Source of the DNA: a virus
Length of the DNA: 20,118 nucleotides
IMG/VR virus record: IMGVR_UViG_3300017772_000184
Location: 1 to 20,118 of that record
Reading direction: 5' to 3' (one strand)
The translations under genes and the position numbers were made by a program. This document shows positions 15,765-20,118 of this stretch, in pieces. The notes under the pieces were generated by a model that was not told the origin of the DNA, ran no database searches, and saw nothing but the letters and a program-made list of their open reading frames with translations. Each line of letters begins with the position of its first letter. The first letter of the stretch is position 1.

Positions 15765-18404
15765 ATGGCACTAAATTACAATTTAACTAACCAGGAAATA
15801 AAGGATACATTTCAGCAGCTTGCACAGGTATCTGGTAGTATAGCTACTAATCAAGGTCAAGCAAGTGGATCTGCTATTTTAGATGGTTCAGGTAGTAGAG
15901 TAGAAAACTTACACGTAACTGCTAGTCATGCAGTATCATCTTCTTTTGCTGACTTAGCTAAGAGTGCTACAACTGCTACTTTAGCAAATACTGCTTCTTT
16001 CTTTGGAGAGGGTATGGTGACTGCCTCAGCGGTAGCTTCAACTATTACGTTTACTAAAGATAACGGTACTACATTTGATATACAGATAGCTCAATCAGGT
16101 TCAGTAGAATCAGCTTCTTATGCTGCTTTTGCTAGTAATGCAGAGTCTTCATCTTATGCAGTTTCTGCTTCTAGTGCTATATATACAGTATCAAGTTCTT
16201 ATGCAATTAAAGCTAGTTCATCAGATACAGCTACATCAGCTACAACAGCAACTTCTGCTTCACATGCAGTAATAGCAGATAGCGCTTTAAGTTCTACTTC
16301 CGCTACTAGTGCTTCTCATGCAGAGTTTGCAGATCTAGCAGAGTTAGCAAATAACGCAACTGCTGCAGTAAGTGCATCTCACTCTTTAAAAGCTAACTTA
16401 GCAGATAATGCTACTAATGCAGTAACGGCTTCACATGCGGTTAGTGCTTTAAGTTCTTCTCATGCTATAAAGGCTAATTCAGCAGACAGTGCTACTAGCG
16501 CTACAACGGCAACATCAGCATCACATTCGGAAAGATCAGACTTTGCAGGTACAGCAGATTCAGCTACTTCGGCTTCTCATTCAGAGTTTGCTGATTTAGC
16601 AGAACTAGCTAACAATGCTACAGCAGCGGTTTCTGCTTCTTATGCTTTAAGTTCATCAGTAGTAAATGACCCTAACGTAGCTTACATAAATAAAAATAAT
16701 GTATTTACAGGTGACCAAACGTTTAACGATATAACAGTTAATGGTACTGGTTCATTTGCTTATATAGAGTCAGTAACAGGTTCAGCTAAGAATATAGGAG
16801 AATCTTTTATAGTACTTACTAACGATACTCCTGCTCAAAGATATGCAGGAATAAAAGTATACGATAGTGGTAGTACTGCAGCTACAGCTTCTCTAGAATG
16901 GGATGGTTTAAATGATAACTGGATTATAGCAGAAGAGACTGGAAATACAGGAGCTGTACTAACAGGCGTTACAGGTAGTAGAGGCTCAGAAGCTTTACCT
17001 ACTATAAACGTATTACAAAAAGGAGCAGGACATCATAGTTTAACTAACTCTAACATTACCGATGACGGTACAAGTGTTAGTGTTTCTACGTCAGTTACTT
17101 CTAGTAATGGATTTAGATCTAGTGGATTTAACAAACCTTCTAGCTTTAATGGCGATGTAAGTGCATTTAGTTTAACTACTACTGGAGAGGTATTAGCTAA
17201 AGCTTCTTTTAGTACTACAGCAGGAATGACTTTAGGAGAAGTTGGCACACCTAAGAGATTGGGATACTTTAAAGCAAATACAGATATAGGATCTAATTCA
17301 GGTGTAGGTGCAGCAGCAGGTTTATACATAGTAGATGCTAATCAATCAGATGCATTTGTAGGTACAATAGCTAACTTTAGTAATCCATTCGATGAAGCAG
17401 ATTCAGGTTCGTTTATTATGCAAGGTGGAGCTAATGCAGATTCTAATTATCAGAATACGATAATGTATGCTAATGAGGCTAATGGTTTCCCTCACTTTGT
17501 AAAATCAACTTACTTTGACAAACCAGTATTTGTATCTAGTAGTTTACAAGTTACAGGTTCTTTAGACGTTAATGGAGCTTTAACACCAAGTAGTATATCT
17601 ACAGGTAATATAGTTGCAACTGCAGTTACTTCTAGTAATGGATTCTCTTCTACAGCAATTAACGCAGCTTCTAACTTTAACGGTAACGTTCAGGCGTTTA
17701 GTTTTGGTACTACAGGGGCAGTTAGTTTAGATGCTTCGTTTAGTACAACAACAGGGCTTAGCTTTGGTACATATGCAGGACCGGTTAAAACTATTGGTAC
17801 TACAATTTATTATACGTCTGCAAGTCAAGCAAGTAGTGCGATAAGATACTACGGTCAATATATTATCGATAGAGATCAAAGTAACTCATTTGTTGGTAAC
17901 TTTGTAAATTTAGGAAGTTTAGATACAGCAGATAAGACTGCTTTTGTAATTCAAGGTGGTGCTAATGCAGATGCAGATTATAGTAACACTATTATGTCTG
18001 CTAACGAAACAGATGGTTTTCCTAAGTTTCAAAAATCAGTACATTTTCTTAAGAAAGTAATTACTTCAGGCTCTGTTGCTACAGAGGTTATTAGTGGTTC
18101 TCACAATGGTAGTAATATCTTTATAGATTACTCTCAAGGTAGTATGTTTGACGTAGAGTTAAAGTCAGGTAGTCTTTTAGTAGTAGAAGCACAGAATATA
18201 GAAAAAGGTATGACTGCAATGATTAAATTAAGACAACCTACTGCTACAGGTGCATATGGTACTATTGATTTTGCAGATGCTTATAAGTTTGCAGACGGTA
18301 CTAAAGTACAGGCAACACAAGCTTCAGGTAGTGTAGATATACTTACTGTTACTTCTTTTGACGGAACTACTTTAGATACTACATCTGTTAAGAATTTAAA
18401 ATAA
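15765..18404 (+). CDS. Tail fibre protein with long Ala/Ser triplet repeat
   Basis: 879 residues. Residues ~1-50 are a short attachment region. From 53 to 77 and again from 117 to 297 every third residue is Ala or Ser (one Thr at 141), with SASH/SSSY-type marks recurring. Residues ~309-440 form a beta-rich shaft (INKNNVFTGDQTFNDITVNG). Two related ~150-residue units follow, starting VTSSNGF at 444 and 621 and each containing QGGANAD and NTIM.AN...GFP.F. The C-terminal ~90 residues (FDVELKSGSLLVVEAQNIEK ... DILTVTSFDGTTL) resemble the end domain of many marine phage fibres. It is probably trimeric and mediates host recognition. It starts AATTATGGCA, two bases after the connector stop, ends with tandem TAA TAG, and is followed by the adhesin gene six bases later. 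Confidence 0.75.
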   Translation: MALNYNLTNQEIKDTFQQLAQVSGSIATNQGQASGSAILDGSGSRVENLHVTASHAVSSSFADLAKSATTATLANTASFFGEGMVTASAVASTITFTKDNGTTFDIQIAQSGSVESASYAAFASNAESSSYAVSASSAIYTVSSSYAIKASSSDTATSATTATSASHAVIADSALSSTSATSASHAEFADLAELANNATAAVSASHSLKANLADNATNAVTASHAVSALSSSHAIKANSADSATSATTATSASHSERSDFAGTADSATSASHSEFADLAELANNATAAVSASYALSSSVVNDPNVAYINKNNVFTGDQTFNDITVNGTGSFAYIESVTGSAKNIGESFIVLTNDTPAQRYAGIKVYDSGSTAATASLEWDGLNDNWIIAEETGNTGAVLTGVTGSRGSEALPTINVLQKGAGHHSLTNSNITDDGTSVSVSTSVTSSNGFRSSGFNKPSSFNGDVSAFSLTTTGEVLAKASFSTTAGMTLGEVGTPKRLGYFKANTDIGSNSGVGAAAGLYIVDANQSDAFVGTIANFSNPFDEADSGSFIMQGGANADSNYQNTIMYANEANGFPHFVKSTYFDKPVFVSSSLQVTGSLDVNGALTPSSISTGNIVATAVTSSNGFSSTAINAASNFNGNVQAFSFGTTGAVSLDASFSTTTGLSFGTYAGPVKTIGTTIYYTSASQASSAIRYYGQYIIDRDQSNSFVGNFVNLGSLDTADKTAFVIQGGANADADYSNTIMSANETDGFPKFQKSVHFLKKVITSGSVATEVISGSHNGSNIFIDYSQGSMFDVELKSGSLLVVEAQNIEKGMTAMIKLRQPTATGAYGTIDFADAYKFADGTKVQATQASGSVDILTVTSFDGTTLDTTSVKNLK
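16113..16661 (+). repeat. (A/S)-x-x triplet region of the tail fibre
   Basis: Codons for residues 117-299. Sixty-one successive triplets place Ala or Ser at residues divisible by three, with Thr141 the single exception. SASH/SASY/SSSY marks are spaced 12, 15, 21, 18, 21, 18, 9, 21, 18 and 21 residues apart, all multiples of three. A 19-residue unit EFADLAELANNATAAVSAS occurs twice, at 187-205 and 274-292. Confidence 0.85.
17094..18074 (+). repeat. Two related ~150-residue units in the tail fibre
   Basis: Unit 1 (residues ~444-594, 17094-17546) and unit 2 (~621-770, 17625-18074) share VTSSNGF, FNG(D/N)V.AFS, ASFSTT.G....G, YI(V/I)D..QS..FVG, QGGANAD, NTIM.AN...GFP.F.KS. They are separated by a linker containing LQVTGSLDVNGALT. 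The units have diverged in sequence and in small gaps, so the duplication is old. Confidence 0.75.
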
Positions 18405-18410
18405 TAGAAT

Positions 18411-19310
18411 ATGTTAATTAAACCTTTTGGCTTTGCAGGAGCAGGTGGAGTAAGTGAATGGGACCCTACTCTTGATGGAGATCTTACAATAAATTATTGG
18501 TATGATTTTACCTCTAACGATTATGTAACGTTAAGTGGTAGTTCAACTAATGTATTAGATATACTTCCTAGACAAAAGCCAGCAGGAGAAACAGGTGAAG
18601 GTAGATTACATGATGCTTCTGGTACTTCTAAAGGGTATACTAACCCGGTAGAGTGGAATACTAATTTTAACATAGACTGTATAAACATAAATAATGCTGC
18701 ATTATTCTCAGGTAGTGATTCTTTAAACTTAAACTGGATACCAAGTGGTAGTACAAATAACGATGAATGGTCGGCTGTATGTATAACTGCTACTGATGAT
18801 TGGCAGGATAGAGGTACTACAAATAGTATTGCAGCATGGAATATAACAGCTACTGGAGATGGTTATGATAGTTTAAACTTATTTATAAATAAAAACGGTG
18901 GTTTAGGTAGTAGTTGTAGTGGGAGTGGTGACTTCGATGTTGCTTATGGTAACTACAACGGTTCGAATTGGAACGATACAAGATTTCAAAACATGACTGC
19001 TAATCCTTCTGGTTCAAGTGGTGAAGGTTATGTACCTAATATGTATAGTACAACCTTTAGCGGTGATAGTAATCCAGCAGATGCAAGTTTTACTGTTAAC
19101 AATCGTGACGAATGTAGTGGTTTATCTTTTACTAAAGCTTCAGGTAATAGTTGCGGTTTATGTATCGCTGCAGCTCCTACGTTTACAAGTGCAAATAGTT
19201 ACAACGGTAGGTATTGGCATTTCATTACTTATAAAGGTATTCTTACAGAAGCGCAGATGAAAAGTTTATACGATACTTGGAGAGAGCATTATTTAGCTTT
19301 AGCACCATAG
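18411..19310 (+). CDS. Lectin-like (ConA/LamG-type) adhesin
   Basis: 299 residues. After a short Gly-rich start (FGFAGAGGVSEWDPTLDGDL) comes INYWYDFTSNDYVTLSGSST, a long Ser/Asn/Gly-rich beta region with six to seven Cys, and a C-terminal YWHFITYKGILTEAQMKSLY followed by DTWREHYLALAP. The entry and exit match the C-terminal domain of the tail-tip protein at 749-3784, so both are read as ConA/LamG-like carbohydrate-binding domains. It probably caps the fibre or tail as a receptor-binding or chaperone protein, since it follows the fibre gene by six bases on the same strand. Cys pairs (GSSCSGSGD, NRDECSGLS, NSCGLCIAA) could stabilise it outside the cell. Its 3' end overlaps the opposite-strand glycosyltransferase gene by 22 bases. 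Confidence 0.65.
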   Translation: MLIKPFGFAGAGGVSEWDPTLDGDLTINYWYDFTSNDYVTLSGSSTNVLDILPRQKPAGETGEGRLHDASGTSKGYTNPVEWNTNFNIDCININNAALFSGSDSLNLNWIPSGSTNNDEWSAVCITATDDWQDRGTTNSIAAWNITATGDGYDSLNLFINKNGGLGSSCSGSGDFDVAYGNYNGSNWNDTRFQNMTANPSGSSGEGYVPNMYSTTFSGDSNPADASFTVNNRDECSGLSFTKASGNSCGLCIAAAPTFTSANSYNGRYWHFITYKGILTEAQMKSLYDTWREHYLALAP

Positions 19311-20074
19311 TTATCTTTATAACGTAACCAAACATCTCTCATTATTCTAGTCCTATCTTCTATAGGAAAGCCAGTAAAGTGCCATATAAAAGCATACTTA
19401 ATAAAGAACGGTGTAGGATCTTCGTTTAACTGCCAATTGTGTTTAAACATATCTTTTTTATGTATAGAGAATAAGTTCCAAGTAGGAGGCAGATATTTTA
19501 TTTTTACTTTATTTAGTTTCAGTACATAGTTAAGAACGGTTTGTACTTTACCAACACCTTTTATTAGATCTAAGTCTTTACCATAATGTAAGTATAATCC
19601 TTGTAACTCATCAAAAATATACTTATGCTCTTTAGTAAAGAAACATACACCGGAGTTAAAATAGTTATCTAAAATAAAGTCATCAGTAGCTGCTTTAGGA
19701 AAAAAAGGTTTATAAGCATCTAAAGATCTAAGAATCCATCCTATACTAGCTCTATCGTTTACTACACAGAATTCATCTGTATATAAGTCAAAAGGATTAG
19801 GTGCATCCCATTTAACCATAGTATCTGAGTCAACGTATATAATCTTATCGTACTTATCTCCTACGTAATCAAATATAAGATCTTTAGCCCATACAGGGTA
19901 TTTATAATCATTGTTAACTGTAGGACCAGTCATTTTATCAATAACTAAAAAGTCTATATCCATCTTCTTACACCAAGCAGTCCAAGAATTTATACAGTAT
20001 TGACTATACTCAGAGTTGTTAAACTGAGAAGTATCACTGTTGATTGCAGTAGTATATATTAGATTTTTACTCAT
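19289..20074 (-). CDS. GT8-like glycosyltransferase (GT-A fold)
   Basis: 261 residues on the minus strand. The order of features fits the GT8-like GT-A fold. An N-terminal strand (NLIYTTAINSD) comes first, then YPVWAKDLIFDYV, the acidic metal/nucleotide-sugar motif IIYVDSDTMVKWD (Asp82-x-Asp84), YFNSGVCFF (~138-146), and IWHFTGFPIED (~230-240), comparable to the HF.G segment of GT8 enzymes. No signal peptide or membrane helix is seen, so it acts in the cytoplasm on a sugar nucleotide donor. The acceptor is unknown: host surface glycan, phage DNA base or virion protein are all possible. It is the only gene on the opposite strand, convergent with and overlapping the adhesin gene, so it is likely expressed from a separate promoter upstream (beyond 20074). 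The start ATG has AAGAG just ahead of it. Confidence 0.75.
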   Translation of the reverse strand: MSKNLIYTTAINSDTSQFNNSEYSQYCINSWTAWCKKMDIDFLVIDKMTGPTVNNDYKYPVWAKDLIFDYVGDKYDKIIYVDSDTMVKWDAPNPFDLYTDEFCVVNDRASIGWILRSLDAYKPFFPKAATDDFILDNYFNSGVCFFTKEHKYIFDELQGLYLHYGKDLDLIKGVGKVQTVLNYVLKLNKVKIKYLPPTWNLFSIHKKDMFKHNWQLNEDPTPFFIKYAFIWHFTGFPIEDRTRIMRDVWLRYKDNYGAKAK

Positions 20075-20083
20075 CTCTTATTA

Positions 20084-20105
20084 TATAAACTTATATATGT
20101 TTATA
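20084..20105. repeat. Inverted repeat upstream of the glycosyltransferase gene
   Basis: TATAAAC (20084-20090) and GTTTATA (20099-20105) are 7-bp inverted arms with an 8-base A/T spacer, ten bases ahead of the minus-strand start. The site could be an operator or an RNA hairpin in the leader. All-A/T context makes chance likely. Confidence 0.3.
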
Positions 20106-20118
20106 AATACGTAAGTAA

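Noticed and set aside
16113-16661. CRISPR array or DNA tandem repeat in the fibre gene
   Set aside because: The periodicity is at protein level in steps of three residues; the DNA copies are diverged and the frame stays open throughout.
15765-19310. Diversity-generating retroelement acting on the fibre or adhesin
   Set aside because: No reverse transcriptase gene, no template repeat, and no near-identical repeat pair differing at adenines was seen. The internal fibre repeats differ synonymously, the opposite of what such a system produces.
19310-19323. Small hairpin GTTAT-CTTT-ATAAC as a bidirectional terminator between the convergent genes
   Set aside because: The stem is only five A/T-rich pairs, lies inside the glycosyltransferase coding region, and has no convincing U run on either strand.
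1-20118. Stop-codon recoding (TGA or TAG read as an amino acid)
   Set aside because: All main genes are open under the standard bacterial code. Most end in TAA, two in TAG, and none is interrupted by TGA or TAG. The single odd stop is the TAA in the tape measure, and TAA ends most other genes.
1-20118. tRNA genes, insertion sequences, attachment sites, integrase
   Set aside because: No cloverleaf, no transposase-like or integrase-like protein, and no flanking direct repeats were seen. The window is filled by virion genes and one glycosyltransferase.

Overview
This window is a late structural-gene region of a tailed bacteriophage (or prophage), most likely one that infects a marine member of the Bacteroidota (Flavobacteriia-like). 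The DNA is AT-rich with AGA and ATA codons favoured. Start codons sit behind A/T-rich leaders rather than Shine-Dalgarno sequences. The tail proteins carry the RGF..S/GT.YYVRAYA type of fibronectin-III-like repeat common in Bacteroidota. The major capsid, tape-measure, tail-tip and tail-tube proteins resemble families I know from Bacteroidota siphophages, and a cupredoxin-like module of the kind common in marine phage virion proteins is present. All identifications are by reading, with no database search.

Layout. 1-748: C-terminal part of a tail-tip protein. 749-3784: its paralogue, extended by three Fn3-like modules and a LamG/ConA-like domain. 3786-7016: tail hub/tip protein with two more Fn3-like modules and a Cys-containing C-terminal domain. 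7044-8561 and 8601-8930: tape measure protein, interrupted by one in-frame TAA. 8941-10872: a very unusual multi-domain head protein (XkdF-like prohead protease whose two halves flank cupredoxin, Cys/Trp-rich and Mu gpF-like modules). 10897-11058: 53-residue membrane protein. 11148-11885: scaffold. 11912-12808: major capsid protein. 12868-13419: tail tube. 13483-13938: small beta protein. 13941-15155: portal. 15160-15762: head-tail connector. 15765-18404: tail fibre with a long three-residue-periodic region. 18411-19310: lectin-like adhesin. 19289-20074, opposite strand: GT8-like glycosyltransferase.

How the genes work together. Scaffold, capsid, protease/gpF-like protein, portal and connector would build and mature the head. 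Tube, tape measure, hub and tip proteins would build a siphovirus-like tail. The fibre, the Fn3/ConA extensions and the separate lectin-like protein would contact the host surface. Scaffold-capsid-tube look like a highly expressed unit: a possible leader/promoter region lies before it, a strong hairpin follows the capsid gene, and a clear Rho-independent terminator follows the tube gene. The capsid gene also avoids the ATA codon that dominates elsewhere. The gene order is not the usual portal-protease-capsid-tube-tape-tip order. Terminase, tail-assembly chaperones, replication and lysis genes are not in the window.

Most notable: the composite protease with an apparently intact type-1 copper ligand set, the (A/S)-x-x triplet fibre with a protein-identical but codon-scrambled internal repeat, and the split tape measure. 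There is no intergenic stretch above 300 bases; the longest gaps are 89 bp (11059-11147), 63 bp (13420-13482) and 59 bp (12809-12867).
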